Below, one piece after another: positions 43,764 through 51,656 of a DNA stretch of 64,000 bases. The first letter of the stretch is position 1. Each line of letters begins with the position of its first letter. Position numbers and translations under genes: made by a program. The notes beneath the pieces are model-generated. The model saw nothing but the letters and a program-made list of their open reading frames with translations, made no database searches and was not told the DNA's origin. The stretch comes from JADKAV01 sp037045455 (GTDB lineage Bacteria; Actinomycetota; Actinomycetes; S36-B12; UBA10799). The stretch is taken from NCBI GenBank assembly GCA_037045455.1, contig JBAOIN010000016.1, positions 124,001 to 188,000 on the forward strand. Reading direction: 5' to 3'.

Positions 43764-44947
43764 TCGACCTGGAGCAGGCCCGGCAGCGGCTGTCCGGCGT
43801 GGTGTACAAGACCCCCACTGTTCCGGCTCGCTGGCTCAGTGACGTGGTCGGCGGTCCGGTCTACCTGAAGTGCGAGAACCTGCAGCGCACCGGGTCGTTC
43901 AAGATCCGCGGGGCCTACAACCGGATCGCCGGGCTCAACGCACAAGAGCGGGCCCACGGGGTGGTCGCCGCCAGCGCCGGCAATCACGCGCAGGGTGTGG
44001 CCTTGGCGGCTGCCCTGCTCGACGTGCCCGCGACGGTGTTCATGCCGGAGGGGGCGTCGTTGCCCAAGATCGAGGCCACGAACGCGTATGGCGCCCAGAT
44101 CGTGTTCGCCGGTTCCACGGTCGACGAGGCGCTGGCCGCCGCGACCGAACACAGCGAACGCACGGGAGCAGTGCTGATCCATCCCTTCGACCACCCGGAC
44201 ATCGTGGCGGGTCAGGCCACGGTGGGTCTGGAGATCGTCGAGCAGCATCCGGAGGTGCGGACCGTCGTGGTCTGCACAGGGGGAGGTGGCTTGCTTGCGG
44301 GAGTGAGCCTGGGGGTGGCGCAGACCGACGCTACCGTGATCGGGGTGCAGGCCTCCGGGGCCGCCTCCTATCCGGCCAGCCTGTCGGCCGGGCATCCGGT
44401 TGCGCTGCCGCAGATGCACACGCTGGCCGACGGCATCGCTGTCGCCAAGCCCGGCCAGGTCGACTTCGACATCATCGCCGCCGCCGGCATCGAGTTCCTC
44501 ACAGTGGATGACGAACAGATCGCCCGCGCCGTGGTCACCTGCCTGGAACGCAGCAAGCAGGTGGTCGAACCCTCCGGCGCCGCGGGCATGGCCGCGGTGT
44601 TGTCCGACCCAGGGCGCTTCGAGCCGCCGGTCGTGATCACGTTGTCCGGCGGGAACGTCGATCCCTTGTTGCTACTGCGCATCGTGCAGCGGGGACTGGT
44701 CGCGTCGGGGCGCTATGTCGTGCTTTCGGGGTTGATCCCGGACCGCCCGGGTGCCTTGGAGCACTTCCTGACCCAGATCGCGCAGCACCGCGGGAACGTG
44801 GTCACTGTCACGCACAACCGCACCAACCCGCTGCTGGCCGTCAACGAGTGCGCGGTCGTTGTGGAGGTCGAGGTGCGCGGTCCGGAGCACGCCGCGGAGA
44901 TCACCGCTGCTTTGCGCAACGTCGGATTCCGGGTTGCGGCCGACTAA
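43760..44947 (+). CDS. ilvA: Threonine dehydratase with ACT domain
   Basis: 395 residues. PLP enzyme converting L-threonine to 2-oxobutanoate, isoleucine pathway or catabolic. Lys in RTGSFKIRGAYNRI, phosphate loop CTGGGGLLAGVSL, ASAGNHAQGVA. C-terminal ACT domain (VLSGLIPDRPGALEHFLTQIA) indicates allostery. Length suits the single-ACT IlvA/TdcB form. GTG start overlaps the FIST gene, raising the possibility that FIST reports on the amino-acid pool. Confidence 0.92.
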   Translation: MIDLEQARQRLSGVVYKTPTVPARWLSDVVGGPVYLKCENLQRTGSFKIRGAYNRIAGLNAQERAHGVVAASAGNHAQGVALAAALLDVPATVFMPEGASLPKIEATNAYGAQIVFAGSTVDEALAAATEHSERTGAVLIHPFDHPDIVAGQATVGLEIVEQHPEVRTVVVCTGGGGLLAGVSLGVAQTDATVIGVQASGAASYPASLSAGHPVALPQMHTLADGIAVAKPGQVDFDIIAAAGIEFLTVDDEQIARAVVTCLERSKQVVEPSGAAGMAAVLSDPGRFEPPVVITLSGGNVDPLLLLRIVQRGLVASGRYVVLSGLIPDRPGALEHFLTQIAQHRGNVVTVTHNRTNPLLAVNECAVVVEVEVRGPEHAAEITAALRNVGFRVAAD

Positions 44948-44950
44948 TAG

Positions 44951-44967
44951 ATACCCCCCATGGGTAT
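44951..44967 (+). promoter_or_regulatory. CsoR/CstR-type operator over the rhodanese promoter
   Basis: ATACCC-CCCAT-GGGTAT (44951-44967) is a perfect 6-bp inverted repeat, the form of operator bound by CsoR-family copper and persulfide sensors (CsoR, RicR, CstR). A further GGGTAT lies at 44974-44979. The -10 element TATGAT (44965-44970) overlaps the right arm, and the ATG at 44978 is seven bases further, so binding would block a leaderless promoter. No CsoR-like gene lies in the window. Confidence 0.65.
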
Positions 44968-44977
44968 GATTGAGGGT

Positions 44978-45355
44978 ATGCGTAGACTGCTTGTGTTCGT
45001 GTTCGCCCTTGTGACTCTTGTGGGGTGTTCTTCGGGTTCGCAGTCCTTGAGTCCCACTGATTTCCAGAAGCTCACCAGCGAGTCCGGGGTGATCACACTC
45101 GACGTACGCACTCCTGCCGAGTTCGCTGCCGGGCATCTGTCCAACGCCGTCAACGTCGACGTCGAGTCCCCGGACTTCGCCACACAGCTCGGACAACTGG
45201 ACCCCAAGGCCAGTTACGCCGTCTACTGCCGCAGCGGTAACCGGTCGAAGGTCGCTATGGAGCAGATGAGTGCAGCCGGCTTCACCACCACACACGACCT
45301 GGACGGCGGGATCGTCGCCTGGCAGGCCGCCGGGTTGCCGGTCACGACGGGCTAG
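44978..45355 (+). CDS. Rhodanese-domain lipoprotein
   Basis: 125 residues. Lipoprotein signal LVFVFALVTLVGC with lipobox LVGC, so probably anchored outside the cell membrane. The rhodanese fold has VITLDVRTPAEFAAGHL and the catalytic Cys in YCRSGNRS, followed by DGGIVAWQAAGLP. It would move sulfane sulfur. The ATG at 44978 is favoured over 44960, which lies inside the operator. With the CsoR/CstR-like operator this points to persulfide or copper response. Confidence 0.87.
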   Translation: MRRLLVFVFALVTLVGCSSGSQSLSPTDFQKLTSESGVITLDVRTPAEFAAGHLSNAVNVDVESPDFATQLGQLDPKASYAVYCRSGNRSKVAMEQMSAAGFTTTHDLDGGIVAWQAAGLPVTTG

Positions 45356-45360
45356 CGTCC

Positions 45361-45834
45361 TCAGTCGTGGACCTCGATGATCTTCACACTCATGCTGCGC
45401 CCGTTCGGCAGGTCGTAGCTCACCTCGGTACCCGCGGTCTGACCCATGAGCGCCTTGCCCAGTGGTGAGTCGGGGGAGCAGATCTCGAGGTCGGTGTGCG
45501 CCTTCTCCTCGCGGCTGGCGACATACATGTGCTCCTGGTCGCCGCCGGGAAACTCGATGGTCACCGTGGACCCGTGGGTGATCGCGCCCTCGTCGGCGTC
45601 GTCCGGCCGGCCCACCTGGGCGTGCTCTAGCAGGTGCTTGAGTTCGCGGATGCGCGCCTCGTTGCGGCCTTGGTCCTCCTTCGCGGCGTGGTACCCGCCG
45701 TTCTCCCGCAGGTCGCCCTCCTCCCGTGCCAGCTCGATGAGCTTGGTGATCTTCGGGCGGGTCACCTCGGTGCGTTCGGTGAGTTCCTCCTGCAGCCGGT
45801 CGTAGGCCTCCTGTGTCAGCCACGTGGTGCTCAC
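45361..45834 (-). CDS. greA: Transcription elongation factor GreA
   Basis: 157 residues. Coiled-coil N-terminal hairpin (TWLTQEAYDRLQEELTERTE, EEGDLRENGGYHAAKEDQGR with the acidic tip that enters the polymerase channel) and FKBP-like C-terminal domain (ICSPDSPLGKALMGQTAG). Rescues backtracked RNA polymerase. GTG start with AAGGAGACGTT upstream. Converges on the rhodanese gene with only five bases between stops. Confidence 0.95.
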   Translation of the reverse strand: MSTTWLTQEAYDRLQEELTERTEVTRPKITKLIELAREEGDLRENGGYHAAKEDQGRNEARIRELKHLLEHAQVGRPDDADEGAITHGSTVTIEFPGGDQEHMYVASREEKAHTDLEICSPDSPLGKALMGQTAGTEVSYDLPNGRSMSVKIIEVHD

Positions 45835-45928
45835 AACGTCTCCTTGTCACAAACGACAAACCCACCGGTTGTGCGGTGGGCTGACATCCATTGTGCCCCG
45901 ATGTTCGCTGTTCACGCAGGCGGTTGCC

Positions 45929-45934
45929 TAGGGT
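45929..45934 (+). promoter_or_regulatory. -10 element TAGGGT of mca, leaderless
   Basis: TAGGGT ends seven bases before the GTG of mca. Confidence 0.45.
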
Positions 45935-45941
45935 GGGCTGC

Positions 45942-46772
45942 GTGGAGGAACCGCTGCGGTTGATGCACGTGCACGCCCATCCCGACGACGAGGCCAGCAA
46001 GGGTGCCGCGAGCACCGCGAAGTACGTGGCCGAAGGGGTGCGGGTGCGGGTGGTGACGTGCACCGGCGGCGAACGGGGTGATGTGCTCAACCCGGCGCTG
46101 CAGGTCGAGCCGGAACGGATGGCGGAGTTGCGCCGCCAGGAAATGGCCCGGGCGGCCGAGATCCTCGGCATCGAGCATGTCTGGCTGGGCTTTGAGGACT
46201 CCGGCTTCCCGGAGGGCGACCCGCCCCCGCCACTGCCCCCCGGCTGCTTCGCCGCCCTGCCCCTAGACCAGGTCACGCCGCCACTGGTCGCGCAGATCCT
46301 GGAGTTCAAGCCCCACGTCGTGACCACCTACGACGAGAACGGGGGCTACCCGCACCCCGATCACGTGCGCACGCACGAGGTGACCATGGCTGCGGTCGCG
46401 CAGGCTGCACCTGAGTGGCAGGTCAGCAAGGTCTACTACCACCAGACGTTCCACCGTTCCAAGATCCTCGCGCTGCACCAGGCCGCCGTGGACAACGGTT
46501 TCCCGTCGCCTTACGCAGACTGGATCGAGGACGTGAAGATGCGCCCGGCCGACGACCACCGGGTCACCACGCGCGTTCCCTGCGCGCAGTACTTCCCGAT
46601 CCGGGACGCCGCGCTCAAGGCCCACGCGACCCAGATCGACCCGGAGGGGCACTGGTTCGCCCTGCCCAGCGAGATCGCCGGGCAGGTCTGGCCCACCGAG
46701 GACTTCGAACTGGCGCTGAGCGTGCTGCCGTACGACGGGCCGGAGGACGACCTGTTCCACGGCCTGCGCTGA
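45942..46772 (+). CDS. mca: Mycothiol S-conjugate amidase
   Basis: 276 residues. Zinc amidase that cleaves mycothiol S-conjugates to a mercapturic acid and GlcN-Ins for detoxification. Zn motif LMHVHAHPDDEASKGAASTA and second Zn His in GGYPHPDHVRTHEVT; the catalytic Asp is in HPDDE. Mycothiol is confined to Actinobacteria, so this is a lineage marker. GTG 45942 is chosen on the leaderless -10; ATG 45963 would lose the first strand. Confidence 0.93.
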   Translation: MEEPLRLMHVHAHPDDEASKGAASTAKYVAEGVRVRVVTCTGGERGDVLNPALQVEPERMAELRRQEMARAAEILGIEHVWLGFEDSGFPEGDPPPPLPPGCFAALPLDQVTPPLVAQILEFKPHVVTTYDENGGYPHPDHVRTHEVTMAAVAQAAPEWQVSKVYYHQTFHRSKILALHQAAVDNGFPSPYADWIEDVKMRPADDHRVTTRVPCAQYFPIRDAALKAHATQIDPEGHWFALPSEIAGQVWPTEDFELALSVLPYDGPEDDLFHGLR

Positions 46773-46857
46773 CGGTTTTGCCGCGTTGTCGTCGCTCACC
46801 TCGGCGTGTCGCCACTTCGGCACAAAAGCCGCCGGAAGCGCCCGCATGACCCCGACG

Positions 46858-46863
46858 TAGACT
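46858..46863 (+). promoter_or_regulatory. -10 element TAGACT upstream of the small membrane protein
   Basis: TAGACT ends seven bases before the GTG at 46871. Confidence 0.5.
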
Positions 46864-46870
46864 TGAGCCC

Positions 46871-47050
46871 GTGCTGATGCTTCTGGCTGCCGAGGAGATC
46901 GACCCCACGAAGGTCACGCCGGGTGCAGGCGGGTTGGTGGTGTTCATTGCCCTGCTCGTCGCCGGGTACTTCCTTTACCGCTCCTTGCGCAAGCAGCTCA
47001 ACCGCGTGGACTTCGAAGAGGCACCCGAGAAACCCGACGAGCGGGCGTGA
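46871..47050 (+). CDS. Small single-pass membrane protein (position of Rv1083)
   Basis: 59 residues: one membrane helix (GGLVVFIALLVAGYFLY) and a charged tail (KQLNRVDFEEAPEKPDERA). Known in mycobacteria as a small protein of unknown function directly after mca. GTG 46871 has a leaderless -10 before it; ATG 46877 is possible. Its TGA overlaps the next ATG. Confidence 0.75.
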   Translation: MLMLLAAEEIDPTKVTPGAGGLVVFIALLVAGYFLYRSLRKQLNRVDFEEAPEKPDERA

Positions 47051-47307
47051 TGCGTCGCTTCATTCTGCAGCCCCGCTGGATCCCGTGGCACGTGTTGTGC
47101 GTGGCGGTCACGGTGCTGTTCGTCCGGCTCAGCGCGTGGCAGTGGAACGTGGCACACCTGCAGGCGCGGCTGGACTGGCAGAACTTCGGCTATTCGATCC
47201 AGTGGATCTTCTTCATCGGCTTCGTGTGGTGGTTCTGGTTCAAGGTCATGAAGGACCAGCGCACGATCGAACTGCAGCGCGAAGAGGAAGAGTTGGTGGA
47301 CCGATGA
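47050..47307 (+). CDS. Two-helix membrane protein
   Basis: 85 residues with two membrane helices (WHVLCVAVTVLFVRLSAWQW and YSIQWIFFIGFVWWFWFKVM) and a charged tail. The N-terminal segment resembles the first part of SURF1-like proteins, but the rest is absent. Overlaps its neighbours on both sides (ATGA). Probable small subunit or partner of the DUF3817 protein. Confidence 0.7.
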   Translation: MRRFILQPRWIPWHVLCVAVTVLFVRLSAWQWNVAHLQARLDWQNFGYSIQWIFFIGFVWWFWFKVMKDQRTIELQREEEELVDR

Positions 47308-47732
47308 GTGCCGCGCTGACCCGCTACCGGGTGATGGCCTACGTCGTCGGCGTGCTGTTGTTGCTGCTGGTCTTCGTGCACATCCCGCTGCACTACATCT
47401 GGGACATCGACTCCCCGATCGCGATCATCCATGGCTGGATGTTCATGATCTACGTCGTCACTGTGATCGACCTCGCGATGCGCTGCCGCTGGCAGATCTT
47501 CCCGCGGACATTCCTGATCGCACTGGCCGGCACCATCCCGTTCTTCTCGTTCTACGCCGAGCACAAGGCGACCCAATGGGCCCGTGCGAAGATGGCCGCC
47601 GACGCTGCGCGCGGGAAGCCGCTGGACGTGACATTCGAGCAAGACGGGCAGCGCGTCGAGATCCACGATGCTTTCGCAGTGGAAGCCGATCCCGACGAGT
47701 CGCGGTCCAACAGTCCATCCGTGGACAACTAA
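47304..47732 (+). CDS. DUF3817 membrane protein
   Basis: 142 residues with three membrane helices (VMAYVVGVLLLLLVFVHIPL, IHGWMFMIYVVTVIDLAM, TFLIALAGTIPFFSFYAEHK), the DUF3817 pattern. Function unknown. ATG overlaps the preceding gene. The C terminus is acidic and extends past the family core. Confidence 0.83.
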   Translation: MSAALTRYRVMAYVVGVLLLLLVFVHIPLHYIWDIDSPIAIIHGWMFMIYVVTVIDLAMRCRWQIFPRTFLIALAGTIPFFSFYAEHKATQWARAKMAADAARGKPLDVTFEQDGQRVEIHDAFAVEADPDESRSNSPSVDN

Positions 47733-47742
47733 CATCGGCAGC

Positions 47743-48531
47743 ATGATCTCCGACATCGCCCGGCTGCGCAGCGCGCGCCGGACGATCGGACTGATGGTCC
47801 GCCAGGATCTCAAGCAGCTCTACCGCCGCTACCGGCTCGGGTTCGTCTGGACGCTGGGGGAGCCGTTCCTGCTGGCCCTGCTGATGTGGTTTGTCTTCAC
47901 GTTCATCTTCGCCGGCGGCCGCGGCATCGGACTGCAGCCGTTCATCGTGTTCCTGATCACCGGTATCTATCCGTTCCAGTGGCTCTCCGGCACGATCCGC
48001 AAGAGCCCGCGGGCGTTCCGCCGCTACGGTGACGTCCTGCAGACCAGCCCGCTGCCGGTGGTCGTGTGGCCGATGCGCTCGGTGCTGGTCGGCATGGTGG
48101 AGTTCCTCACGTCGCTGCCGATCATCGTCGCGTTCATCTTCGTCACCGGCGCCCACCTGACCTGGGGGACCGTTCTGTTCCCCGTCGCTATAGCGATGCA
48201 GTTGCTGCTGTGCGTCGGGCTGGCGATGTTCGAGGCCGGACTGGCGCTGCGGTGGCCGGACATCGAGGTGTTCTCGTCGCTGATCACGCGGGCATTGTTC
48301 TGGGGCAGCCCGATCATTTGGTCCCAAAAGAACTTCCCGGAGTGGCTGCAGAAGTGGCTGTACATCAACCCCTTCCACGGCATCCTCGACGGCTACCGCG
48401 CGGCGGTCTGGCCCAATGTCCTGACCCAGCCGGTCAACTACCTGATCTCCTTGTCCGTCATCCTGGTCATCTTCGTTGCCGGACTCGCCATGGTGTACGG
48501 CAAGGGCAACCGGTTGCGGGCGATGGAATGA
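47743..48531 (+). CDS. ABC-2 type export permease (polysaccharide/teichoic type)
   Basis: 262 residues with six membrane helices and the amphipathic N-terminal part of Wzm/TagG permeases (LMVRQDLKQLYRRYRLGFVW, FIFAGGRGIGLQPFIVFLIT). It would move a lipid-linked glycan or polymer together with an ATPase. The next gene is the expected partner, and its start overlaps this stop by four bases, but that partner lacks catalytic motifs. Confidence 0.85.
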   Translation: MISDIARLRSARRTIGLMVRQDLKQLYRRYRLGFVWTLGEPFLLALLMWFVFTFIFAGGRGIGLQPFIVFLITGIYPFQWLSGTIRKSPRAFRRYGDVLQTSPLPVVVWPMRSVLVGMVEFLTSLPIIVAFIFVTGAHLTWGTVLFPVAIAMQLLLCVGLAMFEAGLALRWPDIEVFSSLITRALFWGSPIIWSQKNFPEWLQKWLYINPFHGILDGYRAAVWPNVLTQPVNYLISLSVILVIFVAGLAMVYGKGNRLRAME

Positions 48532-49314
48532 GCCTGGCCGAGTTCGAGCACGCCGGCATGCAGGGGATCCGGCTGACCCGCAAGAAGCAGTTCATCAAGG
48601 GCGTGCCGCGCATGACGAGTACGCATGCCAAGGAGAACTACTGGGTATTCCGCAATGTCGACGCCGAGATCAGCCCCGGACAGGTCATGGCGATGCTGAG
48701 CCGGGACCCGGAGCGGACCGGTGCGGCGATGCGGGCCTGGGCGCGGCTGTTGCCACTGGACGAAGGCGCGATGACCGCCCCGCCGCGCGCCACGCTGGTG
48801 GCGACGCCACAGGGGCGCTGGCTCAAGGAACTCAGCGTCGAGCAGACCATCCGGGTGATCAGCCGGGCTGTACGGGATGACCGACGCCGAGGTGGACGAG
48901 ATGGTGCCCGCCGTGGCCCGGACCGCGCACGTCGACTCGATGATGCATTGGCCCATCGACAACGTGCAGAAGGGCTACCGCGCCCAGATCGCCTTTGCCG
49001 TCGGTGTGCACGCGCCCACCGATCTGGTGATGTTCGACTACACCGCATTCGTCGGCAACCACGACTTCCGTCCGCTGTGTCTCAACCATCTGCGCTCCAT
49101 GCGGGAGGCGGGCAAGGCCATCGTGATCGCCACCAACAAACCGCAGTTGGTTCTGGAGGTGGCCACCGACGCGGTGATCCTCAAAGGCAAGCGCTCCGAG
49201 CAGGTCAGTGTCGCCCAGGCTGCGGAGTTCCTGATCAGCGACCGGGTGAAGAACCGGCGCAAGGCCCGCCGCCGGGCGCAGGAGGACGACGACGACGGCG
49301 GTCTGGACTTCTGA
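48528..49314 (+). pseudogene. ABC-transporter ATPase-like protein without catalytic motifs; one frameshift
   Basis: Aligns with TagH/Wzt ATPases but key motifs are replaced. Walker A position 57-67 reads LSRDPERTGAA instead of GPNGAGKST; signature position 145-149 reads VQKGY for SSGM; Walker B FDYTAF keeps Asp170 but has Tyr171 for the catalytic Glu; the switch His is Asn203 (ATNK). The overall frame (GQVMAML, YRAQIAFAVGVHAPTDLVMF, AVILKGK) is well kept. An extra G near 48866 (CCGGGCTG for CCGGCTG) breaks the frame between VISR and LYGMTD. If the break is an error, the product is a 261-residue pseudo-ATPase coupled to an intact permease. Confidence 0.82.
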
Positions 49315-49351
49315 GGTCGCGCAGCTGGCCCGCGAGTCCCGGCTGCGGAGG

Positions 49352-49357
49352 TACGCT
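49352..49357 (+). promoter_or_regulatory. -10 element TACGCT of the isoprenyl transferase gene, leaderless
   Basis: TACGCT ends six bases before the ATG at 49364. Confidence 0.45.
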
Positions 49358-49363
49358 GCCGAC

Positions 49364-50125
49364 ATGGCCCTGCGCGATGTGGCGTACTCGCTGTACGAGC
49401 GGCGTCTGCTCGAGGGTCTGGACCACGACCGCATCCCGCGTCACGTCGGCGTGATCCTGGACGGCAACCGCCGTTGGGCCTCCATGCAGGGCGAGACCGC
49501 CTCCACGGGCCACCGGGTCGGAGCCGGCAAGATCGAGGACTTCCTGCAGTGGTGCGACGACGTGAACGTGCAGGTCGTGACGCTGTGGCTGCTGAGTACC
49601 GACAACCTCGCGCGGCCTGCTGAGGAACTGCAGCCGCTGCTCGGAATCATCACCGAGACCGTCGAGGCGCTGGCCGCGACCCGGGCCTGGCACATCCACC
49701 CGGTCGGCGCGCTGGACCTGCTGCCGGCCGACACCGCGACCGCGTTGAAGGCCGCGGACGCCGCGACCCGCGACATCGACGGCATGACCGTGAACATCGC
49801 TGTGGGTTACGGCGGCCGCCGGGAGGTCGTGGATGCGGTCCGATCGCTGCTGGCCGAGCACGCCGCTCGCGGCACCTCTCTGGACGATCTCGCGCAGGTA
49901 CTGGAACCCGAGCACATCGCCGAACACCTCTACACGCGCGGGCAGCCCGATCCGGACCTGGTGATTCGCACCTCGGGGGAGCAACGGTTGAGCGGGTTCC
50001 TGCTGTGGCAGAGCGCGCATTCGGAGTTCTACTTCTGCGAGGCCTACTGGCCGGATTTCCGCCGCGTGGACTTCCTGCGCGCCTTGCGTTCGTATGCCGA
50101 CCGGCAGCGTCGCTTCGGCAACTGA
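49364..50125 (+). CDS. uppS: Isoprenyl transferase (cis-prenyltransferase)
   Basis: 253 residues. cis-Prenyltransferase: HVGVILDGNRRWASMQGE (catalytic Asp and diphosphate loop), VTLWLLSTDNLARP, VIRTSGEQRLSGFLLWQSAH, FYFCEAYWPDFRRVDFLRAL. The position after mca and the membrane proteins matches Rv1086, a Z-farnesyl-diphosphate synthase, so a short-chain product is possible instead of undecaprenyl. Assigning uppS is thus by family only. Confidence 0.9.
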   Translation: MALRDVAYSLYERRLLEGLDHDRIPRHVGVILDGNRRWASMQGETASTGHRVGAGKIEDFLQWCDDVNVQVVTLWLLSTDNLARPAEELQPLLGIITETVEALAATRAWHIHPVGALDLLPADTATALKAADAATRDIDGMTVNIAVGYGGRREVVDAVRSLLAEHAARGTSLDDLAQVLEPEHIAEHLYTRGQPDPDLVIRTSGEQRLSGFLLWQSAHSEFYFCEAYWPDFRRVDFLRALRSYADRQRRFGN

Positions 50126-50145
50126 GCCAGCGGCCACTTCGGCAG

Positions 50146-50205
50146 CCCCGGGCCCGGGGGCTTTGTGAGTCAGCGACCAGTTTCTGGTCTGTCAGTCACA
50201 AAGCC
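50146..50205 (+). terminator. Two hairpins between uppS and phoH2
   Basis: A perfect palindrome CCCCGGGCCCGGGG (50146-50159) is followed by GGCTTTGTGA (50159-50168) paired with TCACAAAGCC (50196-50205), with an inner ACCAG/CTGGT stem. Likely bidirectional transcription stop or attenuator. Confidence 0.55.
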
Positions 50206-50307
50206 TCGTCCGCCAGGCGGCCCAAAACCCGCTCCACCCGGCGTGGCGCCTCTACATCGGCCAGCCACCGGCCTAGCGTGTTGCGCATCGTTGAACCGGA
50301 GGTGCAT

Positions 50308-51606
50308 GTGCCGTTCGACCCTCGACGTACCTACGTCCTGGACACCAGCGTCCTGCTGTCCGACCCCCACGCGATCCTGCGATTCGACGAGCACGAGGTG
50401 GTGCTGCCGGCGATCGTGATCTCCGAACTCGAGGGCAAGCGCACCCACCCGGAACTCGGGTATTTCGCGCGCACCGCCCTGCGGCTTCTGGACGATCTGC
50501 GGATCGAGGCGGGACGGCTCGACGAGCCGGTGCCGCTGCCGGAGGGTGGCACCCTGCGCGTGGAGCTCAACCACACCGACGCGGCCGTGCTGCCCAGTGG
50601 TTTCCAGCTCGGGGACAACGACACCCGCATCCTTGCCGTGGCCCGCAATCTGGCCGCCGAGGGTCACCAGGTGGTTGTCGTCAGCAAGGATCTACCGCTG
50701 CGGGTCAAGGCGTCTGCGGTCGGCCTGCACGCCGAGGAGTACCGCGCGGAGCTTGCCGCCACCAGTGAGTGGAGCGGCATCGAGGAGATCGAGGTCTCTT
50801 CGGACTGGATCGACGAGTTGTACCGCAACGACCACGCGGATCTCGATGAGGCGCGGGACCTGCCCTGCCACACCGGGCTGATCCTCACGGGGGAGAGCTC
50901 CTCGGCGCTGGGCCGGGTCACCGAGGGCAAGCAGGTCCGGCTCGTGCGCGGTGACCGGGAGGCGTTCGGGGTGCACGGCCGCAGCGCCGAGCAGCGGATC
51001 GCTCTGGACCTGCTGTTGGACCCCAACGTCGGCATCGTCTCGCTGGGCGGGCGCGCCGGAACCGGCAAGAGCGCGTTGGCGCTGTCCGCCGGACTGGAAG
51101 CCGTGCTTGAGCGCCGCCAACATCGCAAGGTCGTGGTCTTCCGTCCGTTGTACGCCGTCGGCGGCCAGGAGCTGGGCTATCTACCGGGAACCGAGCACGA
51201 CAAGATGGGCCCCTGGGCGCAAGCGGTGCACGACACACTGCAGGCCGTGGCCACCGAGGAAGTGCTCGACGAGATCGTTGATCGCGGCATGCTCGAAGTG
51301 CTCCCGCTGACCCACATCCGCGGCCGTTCGCTGCACGACTCGTTCGTGATCGTCGACGAGGCGCAGTCTTTGGAACGCAACGTCCTGCTGACCGTGCTGA
51401 GCCGGATCGGGCGGGACTCCCGGGTGGTGCTGACCCACGACATCGCCCAGCGCGACAACCTGCGAGTCGGCCGGCACGACGGTGTGGTTGCCGTGGTCGA
51501 GCGGTTGAAAGGCCACCCGCTGTTCGCGCACGTCACTCTCACTCGCTCGGAGCGGTCGCCGATCGCCGCACTGGTGACCGAGTTGCTGGAGGACTTCCCG
51601 GGCTGA
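50308..51606 (+). CDS. PhoH2: PIN RNase-PhoH ATPase fusion
   Basis: 432 residues. PIN domain (about 1-135; TYVLDTSVLLSDPHAILRF, GDNDTRILAVARNLA) joined to a PhoH P-loop ATPase (about 225-430; Walker A GGRAGTGKSALAL, Walker B FVIVDEAQSLE). Mycobacterial PhoH2 is a sequence-specific RNA helicase and RNase. GTG 50308 follows GGAGG by five bases; TTG 50281 is an alternative. The M. tuberculosis homologue is Rv1095, in the same neighbourhood. Confidence 0.9.
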   Translation: MPFDPRRTYVLDTSVLLSDPHAILRFDEHEVVLPAIVISELEGKRTHPELGYFARTALRLLDDLRIEAGRLDEPVPLPEGGTLRVELNHTDAAVLPSGFQLGDNDTRILAVARNLAAEGHQVVVVSKDLPLRVKASAVGLHAEEYRAELAATSEWSGIEEIEVSSDWIDELYRNDHADLDEARDLPCHTGLILTGESSSALGRVTEGKQVRLVRGDREAFGVHGRSAEQRIALDLLLDPNVGIVSLGGRAGTGKSALALSAGLEAVLERRQHRKVVVFRPLYAVGGQELGYLPGTEHDKMGPWAQAVHDTLQAVATEEVLDEIVDRGMLEVLPLTHIRGRSLHDSFVIVDEAQSLERNVLLTVLSRIGRDSRVVLTHDIAQRDNLRVGRHDGVVAVVERLKGHPLFAHVTLTRSERSPIAALVTELLEDFPG

Positions 51607-51622
51607 TGTGACCGGGCTCACG
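51607..51622 (+). promoter_or_regulatory. CRP/GlxR-type box upstream of SLT-like gene 1
   Basis: TGTGACCGGGCTCACG, GTGA-N6-TCAC, 35 bases before the ATG. First of three such boxes, one per paralogue. Confidence 0.6.
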
Positions 51623-51656
51623 GTTCGCCTCGTCGCACGCGGGGCATGTCAGGGGC

